From Rostratula benghalensis (lineage: Eukaryota; Chordata; Aves; Charadriiformes; Rostratulidae): a stretch of 64,000 bases of DNA. Each line of letters starts with the position of its first letter. The stretch's first letter is position 1. The stretch spans positions 2,331,329 through 2,395,328 of the forward strand of contig VXAI01000015.1 of assembly GCA_013399305.1 (NCBI GenBank), given 5' to 3'. A program made the position numbers and the translations under genes. Below, piece after piece: positions 34,613-47,100 of the stretch. The notes beneath the pieces are model-generated. The model was given only the letters and a program-made list of their open reading frames with translations, searched no databases and was not told the DNA's origin.

Positions 34613-36060
34613 CTACAGGACTCTACTCTTCAAACCTGTGGAGACGAAAACCACCAGAAAACTGTCTCAGATTTGGACTCTTGTTGGTTTGTATCAGATG
34701 AACAGTGTCCTTTGTTTCCTTCCTATTCTTTGACTTCAGAATATGAAGAATATCTAGTGTAAAGAATACTTTTTCACAGCTGCTGGCTCTTGGTGATCTC
34801 TTGAGGAAAGCTCCATGCTCTTTGCTGCTGATGTTGTTGATATTTTAGCCTATGGAACAAAGTTAGGACACTGGGTATTTATAAATGTGATCAAGGAGAA
34901 TTATCTGGATGTCCTCTACTTTGAGAAATACAACTAAGTACAAATAATAAAACCAATAACATTCCAACATTGATTTTTGTTGGCCTCAAAATCATGGAGG
35001 AGATGAGGGACTTCCTGTTCCAGCAGAAGGTCCTGCCTGGAAACCAGGTGGGACTATAACTTCAAGTCTAAGGAGTATGAGGTGGAGAAAGGACGCTTTA
35101 GTCGATGTGTAAGAAGAATTGATTGTGACTTGCATTAAATTTAAGAAAGAAGTCTGACGTGCTGAGGTGCAACTCCTGTTGTGTTGTGTGCCTTGGTGAG
35201 AGGGAGTGAAGTGGCAAAACAGGATTTATTATGCAAGTGGTGGAAGAAGGAAGCCTCTTGGTTCCAGCTCTGTCAAAGAACCATCAATAATCTTAGGCAG
35301 TCTATTCAGATCCAGATTTTTACTACTTGGACCTACCCTGTCCTCCCAGCATTTCCCCTGGCTTTTGTCAGGCCACATTGTTCCTGCAGATGACCTTTGA
35401 TTCACCTTTTTCTCTGTAGAGTTGTGCCTTTCCTCTCTGCCCTCCACCTTTGTCAGCTCTTCCATAACACCTTTGGTATCATGGAACTTTCTGATCAGGA
35501 CAGAGAGATCTCTCAGCCCCTGGTGCAGCCAGTTTTCCCAGTGCTGATGCTCTGGGAAAAACCTGCAGGTTTTTCCTTGTGCAGCATGTTGGTGTCTGGA
35601 TGGAATCCGGCACTGCAGCTCATACATATACAGATATAGCTGCTGGACCAGTAATTCTTCTGTCTCCTTTTCAGCTTATAAGACATAGCTTTAAACTGAA
35701 TCTCAGAGAAACGAGGTTCCAGGTCCAAGAAGTGGGGTAATGATTTTGGAATTGGTTTTTCTCCTGCTTTGTGGTGTTCCACCCAGGTATGGTAGTTTTC
35801 TCCTCACTACAGAGGAGGCAGGGGCTATTCTCTTCAAGGGGAAATTCTAGTTTGGGGTAATGCAAATGAAAACACCACATGTGTCCTTTTTCATTCAAAT
35901 TATGTTAAAAAAAAACATTGGTGATACAAGACACGAGCAAAGGCAGAAAAGAGCCTAGAGTCTTTAATCTTTAAAATCTATTTTACATGATTAAAAGGAT
36001 CCTGCCTGGAGAAAAGCAAGACTGGCTATTTATATCTCCATTCTTCTCCCTCCTACCCCC
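34613..36060. other. Single-copy non-coding DNA, nothing recognised
   Basis: There is no repeat beyond the CR1 end and no supported gene. A minus-strand frame of 132 codons at 35229-35627 overlaps plus-strand frames of 80 codons. It has no recognisable domain and lengths like this are expected by chance. The 35.9-36.06 kb part is AT-rich, leading into the T26 tract. Confidence 0.55.
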
Positions 36061-36067
36061 CCATCTC

Positions 36068-36093
36068 TTTTTTTTTTTTTTTTTTTTTTTTTT
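36068..36093 (+). repeat. Poly(T) tract, T26
   Basis: Twenty-six uninterrupted T follow CCCCATCTC and are followed by CCCCAGAAAATAC. The tract plus CCCCAG looks like a strong plus-strand splice acceptor (AG at 36098-36099), but no open exon follows, so a simple homopolymer is more likely. Confidence 0.92.
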
Positions 36094-36099
36094 CCCCAG

Positions 36100-37020
36100 A
36101 AAATACTGCACAGTCTTTCACATCTGAAAGACCACGGCTGGCTGCCATTAATTTTAATGCTAAATCCTCATCAGCATTTCAAAACATTATGAAAATGTCT
36201 AAGAAACTGTCTTCTAGTAGCTTGAAAATATCGCAGGCAGCAACCTAAATAATACTGTAAGCGCCCTGGTAAGTACAAGAGCACATGCTGGAAAGGAAAG
36301 GGGAAAAATAAAAGGCTTTAGACCACTGAGCAAACGTCCGTTCTACAAAGCAGGCATAAATGGATTGCAGGTTTTCATGGATGCTGAGAGTTTGAATTAC
36401 TGACTGAGCTACACCTCACTTACAGAAAATGTGGTTTTCGTTTTTAGAGAACGCATCAAATATTGAATGCGGCTGTTTGCTGCGTGGTCTGCTCTGTCGA
36501 CAAGTGCATAAATAATCTTACATGTAGGGTTTCTGTTGAGGCTGACAAACACAATTAAATGAATGGGATATGGCCAGGACCCCAATATTAGTGCTCTATT
36601 ACACTGCGTTGGCGAAGATGATGGATGCCAATTAAATGGAAATCAGTGGTCATAGGTTAAACAAATGATATTTCCAATCAAAGCAGTGCTTCAACAAAGC
36701 ATTAAACCTGTCCTAAATGCAAATACATGTGTTTTAAGTCCTGCTTAAAATTGAGCACGTGCTTGAGTAATTTCCTCATTAGGGACGGGCCGGACTGTGT
36801 ATTTTTGGGTTTATTTTTTTAATTGGGATTATCCATGCTTACCTAGTTCTTTATGGATAGGTTTCATTGAGGCAGTTATGCATACGCCAATTTTCACTGG
36901 GGTTTCAGGACACGCTATTGCTGTCTCACGCCCGTTTGTATTTATAGTGCTCCAGCAGGCTTGGGGATCTATATAGGGATTTCAAAAGCTCATGCTATTT
37001 CTGCTTTCATTGATGATGCT
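36100..37020. promoter_or_regulatory. Candidate conserved enhancer, best in the window
   Basis: This 0.9-kb non-repetitive, AT-rich stretch keeps more than a dozen isolated CpGs (AAGCGCC, AACGTCCG, GAACGC, GTCGAC, GCGTTGGCG, GACGGGCCGG, ATACGCC, CACGCCCG), although CpG decays quickly in unconstrained vertebrate DNA. It carries a perfect POU octamer ATGCAAAT at 36717-36724, an E-box CACGTG at 36756-36761, AATTAAATG twice (about 36553 and 36630), and a hairpin GTCTTTCA-CATC-TGAAAGAC at 36113-36132. There is no open frame. These are the marks of developmental conserved non-coding elements; conservation itself cannot be tested here. Confidence 0.38.
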
Positions 37021-40000
37021 TTTGCTGAAGCTCTACCCTGCAACGGGTTGGCAGCAGAGGGCTGATGAGTGGCCCTTCTCCTGTGGTGGTGAGTGGGATG
37101 TTGCTAGTTGATGATGATTATCCATATTGTTAGCTTTGCAATAGTGATTTTTTTTTTATTTTTTGCTTTGGGTAATATTTTTAAAATATTGCTAAGTCTT
37201 TCCACTTCTGTAAGAATTAAAGCAAACTTTTACCCTTCTCTATTTGAGACCTGAAAACCTATAGCCCCATTTAAATAATAAGTGAAAAGAAAAGAATGTT
37301 ATTTTTCAAGAGGGGAAAACAAATTGTTTTCTTTCAATTCACTTAAGAACCAGGACAGGAGCCCTTTCCAAACAAACAGAGTCAAAATCTCAGCTTTGTT
37401 TGGGGAATGCTGGGGTTTGGGGTAAAAGGTAGAGTCAAAACTGAAGGCAGAAATGGGAAACTTTCACCGTTTTCTCTCTTTGATTAAACATCAAGTTTAA
37501 GTATCATCAGCAATGTGAATTCTGAAGAATACAAGAGAATGTACTTCAGGTTAGAAAGCTTGTCTTTTATTCAGGTATTTAAAAAAAACCAAAACAAACC
37601 CAAACCAAAAAGAAGCCACTAGACTATTCTTGAAATAAATCCCAGAGGGTTAGAATGAGGCTGGAGGTGCACACTACATTTTTCATTGCCAGCTTCTTGT
37701 AGCCAAGGTACGTTGTCAAGACTAACCTTGGAAAAGCACTTCTCTCTCTTCTCCCTGCATAGCTCTCCATGGTGGCATCATTAATGTTGATGGCTATAAT
37801 TGACCACAAAGAGCAGACCTTTAGTCCCTACCTGATCTTTCTGAGTGTTTATACACTGCTAGCCTGACCACACAGCAGACTAATGAGCATTACACTTGAC
37901 AAATATTGTCATGCCTAAACAGGAGATAGCGCTTCTGCTAAGACAAGCAGCAAGCCTGGGGGCATGTCATGCTCAAATAGGAAAGTTAAGAATTAATATT
38001 AATTCTCTTCCACTCACTTGGGGCCTGATCCAGATCCCTAATGTCAGTTATGTCTTTCCGTGGCGAGCTTTGCATCTCTCCTATGAAGTAGCTCCTTAAA
38101 ATGCAGTACAACCAAGTAGTGTAATCGTAAATTTGGTGGTAATAAGAGACAGTGCAGACTTCGTTTTAGCTAGGATCAGGACTGTTCCAGTAGCTGGGCA
38201 AGGTACCCAATTTGAGATGAAAAAACCCAGGCCCTCATTTATTTTATGCTTAAATATCTGGAGTCTTGATATGTGTTGGATATGACTCCAAATTTTACGT
38301 ACTAGAGCAGAACATGGTGAGTGATTTAGAAGAAATGAGAACCTGTGATTTTATTTGAGTCTGTGACATAAAACTCTGCTGCTGTACACAGTTTGCATGT
38401 AGAGCTTTGGGGGAAACCCCCCTCTGCCCCACACCAAGCCTGCTCATGGACTCTAGGCAACTTTAGCACCCCGTGTTGCTGAGCTGCCTTCTTCCTGCTA
38501 CATTTTCTTGATTATAACCAGCAGCAAAAGTTTGAATAAGTTTTGAAGTTCTATTTCTAGATGCTATAATTTATTTTTATTTTATGTAATTTAAAATGGA
38601 CAGCAATTCTTGGAAATGGATGGGTTTAAAAGTTATGCTTCTGTCTAAATATCCCTGGTCTGTTTGTCTGGTATATAGAAATCCTCATTGTGGACTTTTT
38701 GTTATAACTTGCCATGATTTGCACAACTGTTGTCTCCTTTTTTATTTTTTTTTTTCTGACAGAATCCTTGATATCAGGTAGAGTCAGATATTCCTGAAGT
38801 TTTGGGCTAAGTTAAATAACTGCAATACAGCAGAAGAATGTGATGGAAAATAGAGGAGACAGCCAGGTTTCCAGCCTGCCACTGAGAGCCGTATCTCCTG
38901 TGCTGGTGCTTGCTTTTGGCTTTGCAAACTTGCTTGTGCTCAGAGAGCTTCTGACTAACTTTGAGCACCTGAGTCAGCTGGACTTTTCGGGGTGCTCTCC
39001 TGGTTGGCTCTGCTCCCCAGGCTGTTGTGTGTGTGCATCTGAGACCAGCTCTGCCTGAGGGTGGTGGTTTAACTATCTGGGTCTGCGCAAGATACAGATC
39101 TCAGTTCTGGTTTTTGTCATCTCTCCTCTGGCTCTGAAGTGCACAACCACAACCTCATGCTCTTGACTAACTCCTGAAGCACCACGGAGGTGAGATGCTT
39201 GCTTGGGACTTTGGCCACTGCTTGCTGCCTTCGGGCAAGGACCAGTGGGAGCAGTGGATCCATTTGGGGAAGGATCTCTGTGCTGACTCACTGCTTGTTT
39301 GAGGTTGTACTTCAGCATTGCTGATTGTCTCTGTTGCCAGATATTCACCTAGGTCAGCAGAACACAGCTACTCCCACTGAAACAGGATAGAGGGAGTGTG
39401 CCACCAGACTGCCAGTGAAATACTTTGGAAGACTGTCCCGTTGAGAGGAGATGATTTACTGGGATACACATCCAGCGCTAATTCAAGCTGAGCCAACTGA
39501 TGCGAGTGGGTCTCAGTTTAGGTCAGACCTCACTGCAGCCCAGAGTATTTTGCCTGCCTTGAGTGCAAGCAGTTCTTCAGCTGCTGGTGGAGAATTGCTC
39601 GGCAGCAGCATGGAAAGGCATGGCCTTGGGCACGCAGTGGTCCTGTGGCATCCCTGCCTCAAGCATACCATTCTCATGCTCAGTGAATTTCTGTGGGACA
39701 GATGTGAGCCTTTGTGTCGGGATCTGCTAATTTTGTGTCCAGAATCATTTGGATTAAATGAAGAAGTGGGGAGGGGGAGTTGAGGGTGGGGTTGCACAGA
39801 CATAACACGACGACAACACCAACCCACCAAAGTGGTTTATCATCTGAAAGACTGAGGAGTTTTTGGGTTTTTTTGCAGTGTTGGAAAGTAAGTGGAGGGA
39901 ATGCTTCCCACCAGCCTTGCTTAATTTCCCGTGGGACGGACACTCTCAGTGTACCCATCACAGCCCCCAGGTCCTTGGGAGATGTGCCCTGGCCCTCAAA

Positions 40001-43000
40001 CCACACTGAGGTGCATGGTGTGCAGTAATTGAGCCGTGTGTCCTCTTAGAGCCGTCTTAATCCATGATGTTTGCTGTCAGCAAGATCCCAGTGGGAACCA
40101 CTGCAGATATGTCAATGCTCTGCTTCCTCTGCAGAGAGGCTCTAGGCTGCCAGGGCAGTTTTTTTCTCTCGATATCACCAAGTTGCTTTCATCTGTGTAC
40201 TACTGAACTGTTGATATAGCAGGGGGAAAAACTCATCCAGGGGGGTATATTAGGAATACCTAAATGAGGTAGCTGTGTTATCCTCGGCAAAATATTATTG
40301 TTATTAAATGTTCCCACCAGATACTTGGACAGCTTGCATTACAACTGCAAAGCTAACATTTCATTATAAGAAGATATATATTCATAATGGATTGCAATTT
40401 ACCAAAATACACAGAGGGCCCCAGATTTGTCAGTGTGCATTTGCTCTGCAAGAAATACATCTCACTAAAAACCAGATGTCGAAATTAACAGTAGAGCTTT
40501 TGCAATGTAGGGAAGAAAGCTGACATTTCAGAGCTGGCAGTCCAGCTGTGTTAACGGCATCAGGGAGCCTTTGTGTTATTAAGTACAATGTTTAGCAGCA
40601 GAACTGCATTAGGAGTTTATTTAAATTATAAGTGGTGGGAAATCACTATACTGTGTTGGTGGCAACAACTGCAATCAGGTGAGATACTGGATCCCCTCCT
40701 CCCTCCAACATTTTCTCTTTCCGCTTGCTTGCCGCGTTCCCATACAGCAAAGTTTCAAGCAGTTGTAAGAATTACTTCAGTTCCGAGGAAGTTGCTGGGG
40801 TTCATTTTCAGGGTCTCATTTTAGAGAGGGATGAGGGAGACAGGCATTTGAAAGTTCTTGTAAATGTCTGAGTAACTCTTCTGAAATGTGAATTATTGAT
40901 TCATACTCTCCTGTTTTCTAATGTGCTTTATCTTCCTGGTAATTTAACCTAGTTTTCAGGGTAATTTTATCTGTAGCTTTCTAGAACCTGTATTACCCAT
41001 ATATTTTATCTCTTTCACCAGCTCTTAGATAAGAGGTAGTGAGTCAGGGCACTGATTAGCTTGACTAATTTGTTGGCATAGTTTTCTGTCAGGGGAAAGC
41101 AGTGCGCATTTTTAAAAGTAAAGGTAATTAAGCATTGAAACAACACAAGCACCAGTGAATTCTCCAGTACTAGCAATAGTAATGTCAGGAGGTAAGTTTT
41201 CCAAAGAGATGTTTGTGTTTTCCACCAGCATTAATTTTTGGAAGCCCTATGGCCTGTACATCAAGAATCATCTAGATGGTCTGTCATGTCTTGGGAGTTC
41301 CCAAATCTGGTGCTTGGGCACTGTGGTTGGCTCTGTTCCTGCTTGCAGGAAAGGATGGGAGGAAGGGTTTGGTTCTCAGGCAGGGTCCATGCCTTGAGGA
41401 GTGTGTGCAACAGAGCTGTGGATCTGTATCTTGGGTCACATCAGACTAAGGGCAATTAATTACTTGTGAGGTGTTGGGTAATCTTGGCTCCTGGAAGGCT
41501 ACCGGGGTCCCTAATTGCTGATTGAAATGTGAATTACAGTCTCACAGAGCCTCCATGTACTTGCTAGACCAGAGACTGCATCAAAGGGTGCTGATACAGA
41601 ATTAGTTTGGCCCTTGGGAGGTGGAAGAGGGAAGATGCTCTGGGGACCCTTGCTGGGGTTGCTGCTGCCTGCAGGACTGCGACCCCTGGAAGAGCATCCC
41701 CTCCTTGCTGGGCTGAGGGGCAGGATGGGGCCAGGCACCCAGAAAAAGTAGGATGCAAATACAGGAGAGATGGTCTCGGGGACCCCGTGGGAAGCAGTAT
41801 CCCACTGATAAGATGGAGTGTATTTATCTGTGGGTGCTGTGTCCTGGTCCTGGCCAGACATGATTGAGCACCTCCAGAGAAGCTGCGCAGCTTCATGGGA
41901 GAAGCAGGATTCCCTTCTACAGGCAGAAGGAAGTGCTGAGTTACCTGCAGACAAAGGAGATACTCAATTTCAAGGCAAGGTCATGTTTGCTCTTTAAAAT
42001 CCAGCTAGATAGAGATTGCTGTTGACCCCAGGAGCATTATGTGACCTTATCTACCACATGGATATCTTCCTGAGGGTTTTCTATTAGAGAGGCAGGCCTG
42101 TGGCTCAAAGCGTGAGTGCGGGGGCGATGCCGAGGGTTGAACCCACCCACGCTGAGCAGAGGTGGCTGGTGGGGCAGGTATGAGGTGCTCTGCCTGGCTT
42201 GGTTGGGAGAAATACGGAGAGGAATGTCTACAGAAAAAAACAACTCCCCAAAGTCAGCATAGAGCGGCTCATCCCTCCTTGGCAACTCACTCAAGCGTGA
42301 TCTTGAGCATCTATGGCTGTCTTTTGCTGAACGGGGGCCCAGCAGAGGAAGAATTCCGTAGGCAAATTTCAGTATATATATACCTCTGCTGAGAGTGTAA
42401 CTGAGGCCATGGTGCTGTCACACGGCCTAGTCAGCAATAAAAAGGTTCCTGAATCCCAGAGAATCTCTGCTGTATTTCAGATGTGACAGAGCTACTACGT
42501 GTACAAAATGTCCTTTGAAATAGCAGCTGTGTCTGTGTTATCTTCCTCTGAGAGATAAGCAATTATGAGAATGTTATAATGATTTCTTAAAAAAAAAAAA
42601 AAAAAAAGGATCTAAACAGCAATTGCTTTTTAGTGCAGGAGATATTTAAACACCAACACCTCGAATTGATTAAAAAGAGCTGTACTGATAATGCAATTTT
42701 GTAGCTTCTGATTTACACTGAATGGTGCAATGCATCATGATGAAAGGCTGGAGAGGAGGTTTCTGATGGGACCTCCTGCTACACTGGTAGCTCTGAGGTG
42801 TCGTGTTTGTTTCACAAAGAAGTCTGTGCTTGTATGAAACTTCTCATGGCTGGGGCATTAATGCTAGCATGGTTTTCGTGGCATGTTTTTGTTCATTCGT
42901 GGTGAACACGGGTATAACTTGCTTTGCTGAAAGGCCTCTTAGGAGAGCTCTGTTTCTAAGGGATACTCTGCATTCCTCTGCACACTGATCTCAGCTGTAC

Positions 43001-44064
43001 TTCTACTTTGAAGGATTTTGAATATCACACTTTTATAAAATTTGCATTTCTCCTGACTGTTTATTAGTCATAGCAATTAAACATATTTTCCCAAATGCAA
43101 AGTAGATTTCTTCCACTTGGATAGCTAACTGCTAGAAAACAGTCTCCCAACTAACAGGTAATATCAGTTAATTCTTGGATCATGGAAGAATTTGTATCTT
43201 CTCCTTGAATTACCAGGCAACTTGTTTATGCAAGCCTTCTTGGAATCTGTTCTCTTGCAACACACAACTCTAGTGCTATTTTATGAGTAAGGTTAGCTGA
43301 GAGGTGCTTACGGTTTAAGTGTGTGTGTGTATCTAATGGGCAGTGTCAGGACGCAGGTTGCTGTGAGCGGATCCAGCAGTAACCAAGCTGACCTGCGTTC
43401 TTTCACTCTGTTCTTTTAAATCCTTTTTGAACTGCATGTAGGAAAACAAAGGAGAAAAATAATAACCAAACGAAAACAAACCCACAAAGGGGTGTATGTG
43501 CATTTCAGTCCACTGTACCTCTGAGCTGCACTCTGAGCATCATTAATTCCACTCCTGCTCACGATGGCACTTAGGTCTGGAATTCTCCTGTACCCTGGCT
43601 CCTGTAATTAGTCTGCTACCTCTGCAATGGGGTCTCAACCGTCTAAATCCTTGTCTTCAAGCAAGTACTGACAGCCCCCTCGTGTTAAGTTTTGTAAACA
43701 CTAATTTGTGACATCTCCTGTGGCTTAAATCAAAGCACTCAAGTAAAAGTAATAATACCACTGTTAAAGGGAATGTTACAGAAGAAAATGCCTGTCACCT
43801 GACACTAAATGGATATGACACTCAGCGTGTTTCAGGAGACGTTTCTAATGAGGAGGCGCCGGGGGAAGAAACGTTGCACTCTCAGCCCTGAAGCTATCGG
43901 TTCCGTGGCCTGCTTGGCAGAAAACAAAAAGGAAGAATACTGCTTATTTCAAGTCTGTTTTGTGTTTTGCTCAGGTGCACATAAAAGGAGGAGAATGACC
44001 TGGCTCCTGCAAGCCCTCATTTGAATTGCAGCTGGGTGATCTGTGGATGCTTCTGACCAAAGGC
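37021..44064. other. Single-copy non-coding DNA with minor relics
   Basis: No gene is supported. ACTTGGGGCCTGATCCAGAT near 38018-38037 matches a motif of an ancient amniote dispersed repeat (GGGCCTGATCC), at low confidence. An A19 tract lies at 42589-42607 and a (GT)n run of about six units at 43318-43331. At 42370-42445 a TATATATATA word followed about 60 bp later by AATAAAAAGG recalls an LTR core, but no matching ends or target duplication were found. A tRNA-like word pair at 42101-42144 has wrong spacing. Frames up to 147 codons near 41.5-41.95 kb lie in GC-rich DNA and have no domain. Confidence 0.5.
42589..42607 (+). repeat. Poly(A) tract, A19
   Basis: Nineteen uninterrupted A follow GATTTCTT, with no AATAAA signal at the proper distance upstream, so it is read as a homopolymer rather than a retrocopy tail. 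Confidence 0.9.
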
Positions 44065-44185
44065 CAGAGCCCAAAGCCCTGTTTGTGCCAGCTGCTGTAC
44101 AATCAGGGGACACACAAGAGCTTGACTCTGTCCCATAAAACTTGCAGTTTAGCAGCCAGGGCAGACCATTACCTGAAATTAGGCC
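44065..44185 (+). mobile_element. Probable ancient CR1-L3/MIR-type repeat relic
   Basis: The series GCCCAAAGCCCTGTTTGTGC, GCTGCTGTACAATC, GAGCTTGACTCTGTCCC, then ATAAAACTTGCAGTTTA follows the tail of old amniote elements (typical words: CTGTGCCAGGGGCTGTACAA, CAGTCCCTGCCCC, GAGCTTACAATCTAA). The order and spacing agree over about 100 bp. It is strongly diverged and inert. Confidence 0.45.
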
Positions 44186-47100
44186 TAGAATATACAGGTC
44201 TTTCCTATTCATGTCTCTTTTTATCTTTTTTTTTTTACACCAGCCTTTTTTTCTTCCTTTCATATTCATGTTAGTTCTATTGAATGCATCATTCCCCATT
44301 TTCCTTTGTAACGCTCTGAACCCTGTTGTATTATATAAACTTTTCAAGTCCAGAGACACTGGAAACAATAAAAGTCCTTGAAACCAAAACCAGTGTCACA
44401 GTTGTTAATTTCCAAAGAACGTTCTGTAAACATTCATCATATAACCATAATACTAGTATACTAATAATTTGTTTTTTTTCAAGCAGGTAGCTGAGCTGGA
44501 CATACCCATCTTCTGTGTTTAAGCATGTTGAAGGATAAAACAAACCTCTGTCAGTATATATGAAGCCCAAGTGAACTGGGAAAGTAAACAGGATTATCAA
44601 GTAAGAGAAGCACCACGTTGTGTAAATTCCCATCCCATGGGAGGAGTAGGGGAAAATGCCTGAAGGTGCTGCCCATGTAGGAACTCTAGGCTGGGAGGGG
44701 ATGGGAATCACCATGGGGCAGCGGGTGGTCCCTGGCCATCACCAGCATGGAAATCTGTCAGGTGGGCAGTGCTCACTTGCTGTGGTTTTCTGTCTTTTTC
44801 TACAGGCATTTGTCTGAATCTGCAAAATCTAATGGTGTGGAGCGTGGGACTGGAGCAGGAAAGAGAGACTGGGGAGCAGTTAGGAGATGAGATGATGCCC
44901 AGGGAGCAGTCTGGGCAACTCAGCTGGAGCTGAAGTTAAGAAGTGAAGGCAGGAATACAAGAAAAAAATCTGCAGTATTGGAGGAGGAGGTTGTTTTGCT
45001 TTGTGTGAACCATGAGTGAGTGTACTTGAGCCTCCTAGAGACATGGTTGGGCAGTGAATGACTGCACAGAGGTGTCTGGCGAGTGAACATAACAGCACCC
45101 TGGGGAGGCAGTTTCCTCTTTTACCTCCTCCAGGCTGCCCAACGTGTGCTCTAAGGACCCAGCTGCCCTGCTCACCGTGATGCCTTGTGCTGGAAGGAAG
45201 CGGGTGCTTTGTGGAGCTTGTGGAAAGGTGCCAATGCTTACCAGCTGCAGCCCTGGCCCAGGCTGTGCTTCAGCTGAGTGGGCGTCAGGCTGAGCTGCTG
45301 CTGAGTGCATTGTGACGGGCACGGCTGGCCGTGGTGGCACATTGGCAGCTCCCTCCTGTCAGCACAACTGCACAAGGTCCTTTTGGAGAGAGGGATTGAC
45401 CTTGCAGAGCTGCTCATGAGTCCAGAGGTTGAGGTCCTGTTTGGAGCTGGGGCAGAGAAGGCAGTGGTGCCATGTGCTGGCCTGGTCTTCTGATTTCTAG
45501 TAATCCCTCATTAACAGGCTACAAACCTGGGTAGGTGCTGTAGTGTCAAGAATGTTTCTGATGTCTTTTTTAAAAAATTTCCTGTTTGATTTGTTTTAAG
45601 AGAAAAACACTTTTTCTTTTAATTTTTTCTCTATTCCTTATATGATTAGGGGAAAGCCCATGTAGTAGGTCTGAATGCTTCTACTGTGGCAATATTTAAT
45701 ACCAGCTCTGGCATATTTATGTTGGCTCCCTGAGTAGACGATGTGCCAAGCTGTCCTTCGTGGCCTTAATTATTGCAACTTCAGGCCAGTGTTGCCTGCT
45801 TCCAGCATAATCCCACGGCCTAGAGTGAACCCTGAAAATGCTTAATTAAATGACATTCCACAACAGATTAAAGAGTCAGAAGCCCAAGATAAAGAAAAAT
45901 GGAGACTGTGACCATAGGAGTGGCAGGTGGTCTTCCCTTTCAGGGTAACACTCCTGACAAAGACTATTTCATTTTGAGCGTATTAAAAACCCAACTTTAA
46001 TTGGTAACAATCTAGGGGTCTGTGCTTGGCTTCTCGCATTTTCAGTACAAAGTGATTCAGGGACATCTCACTTTGGGCTGGTGTATGAATGGGCTCTCAC
46101 TCATTTACACCAGCTGAGGATCTGCTCCGTGCTCGGTGTAATTTGACTGTCTCTGTAATCGTGTGTGAATTATGGCCTGATCATGAAGTCTGCTCGTGTG
46201 AGGAGATGCTGCCAGCCAGGTCATAGAGCATGGCTTGCAGTTCATGTGGCGCTGGGCCAGCTTCCTCCAGCCTGGTGGTGCTGGAGAAGGGCTGGGGGAA
46301 GGACACCCATGAGCAGGTTGCACAACAGTGAGCAGAGTCTTTGTGCACTTTGTTTTGGGCACCTGGATGAGGCCCTTTGGCAAAGCTTGTGGATGCCTTT
46401 TGCTGCTTTGCCGATCTGAAATCCAGGTGAGCATCAGCACCAGGCACTAAAGAGCAGTTGGGGGGTTTTTTAAAACTATTTTTTAAAAAGAAAAAAACCC
46501 CTTTTCTCTATGTACAAAGTAGCATGCAGTTATTTGGAACAGACACAATGAAATTGTGTTAGGGAGTCCCCCGGGAGCCAAAGCCTATGTCTAACCACAG
46601 AAGATCAGCATACAAATACAAATGCTGTAGATAATGTTACATTGCATGGATTACAGCTCAAATCTTCAGCAAATCTGTTCAGAGAAAAAAAATGACAGCA
46701 AGTGGGGCACGTTCAGCACATCAAGCACATCTCATTCAAAGGCCCATTGGTAAAGGCAGTTATTGCTAATATTATGTTTTATCATGTTATACCTCAATAA
46801 TTTGCTCCAGTAACTCTCTTGGCTGAATAAACCAGCTCTTCTTTGCAAAGAGAAGTGGACTGTGGTTGTGTGTCATGATGTTTCCAGGGGTTTGGGTTGT
46901 CCATTTTGTGTCCTTCCCAAGTCCCATGGCACGGTTTCAGCAATTAACTATAGAAAGGGAATGAATGAAAAGTCTGTGCTAACACAGGAACAGTCATTGG
47001 GGGAAGCAAAACATAGAGGGACTGGGTGAGGGTGGTGCTGGTTGTGGTTGGAGAGTGATGTGCCAGGCAGTGGGTCTACCAGGGGTTTTACAGTTTGGAG

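Noticed and set aside
35229..35627. Minus-strand frame of 132 codons with protein-like look
   Set aside because: A few frames of this length are expected by chance in 64 kb at this base composition, and no splice sites or domain were seen.
36061..36140. Strong acceptor-like T26-CCCCAG suggesting an exon start
   Set aside because: No open frame or donor follows. A long T homopolymer followed by CAG is easily accidental.
42101..42144. tRNA-like words (TGGCTCAAAG and GGTTGAACCC) suggesting a tRNA gene or tRNA-derived SINE
   Set aside because: The A- and B-box-like words are only about 34 bp apart, too close for a tRNA, and no acceptor stem pairs around them.
42340..42460. Possible solo LTR (TATA-like run followed by AATAAAAAGG)
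   Set aside because: No TG...CA ends, target-site duplication or second copy was found. The words are common in AT-rich DNA.
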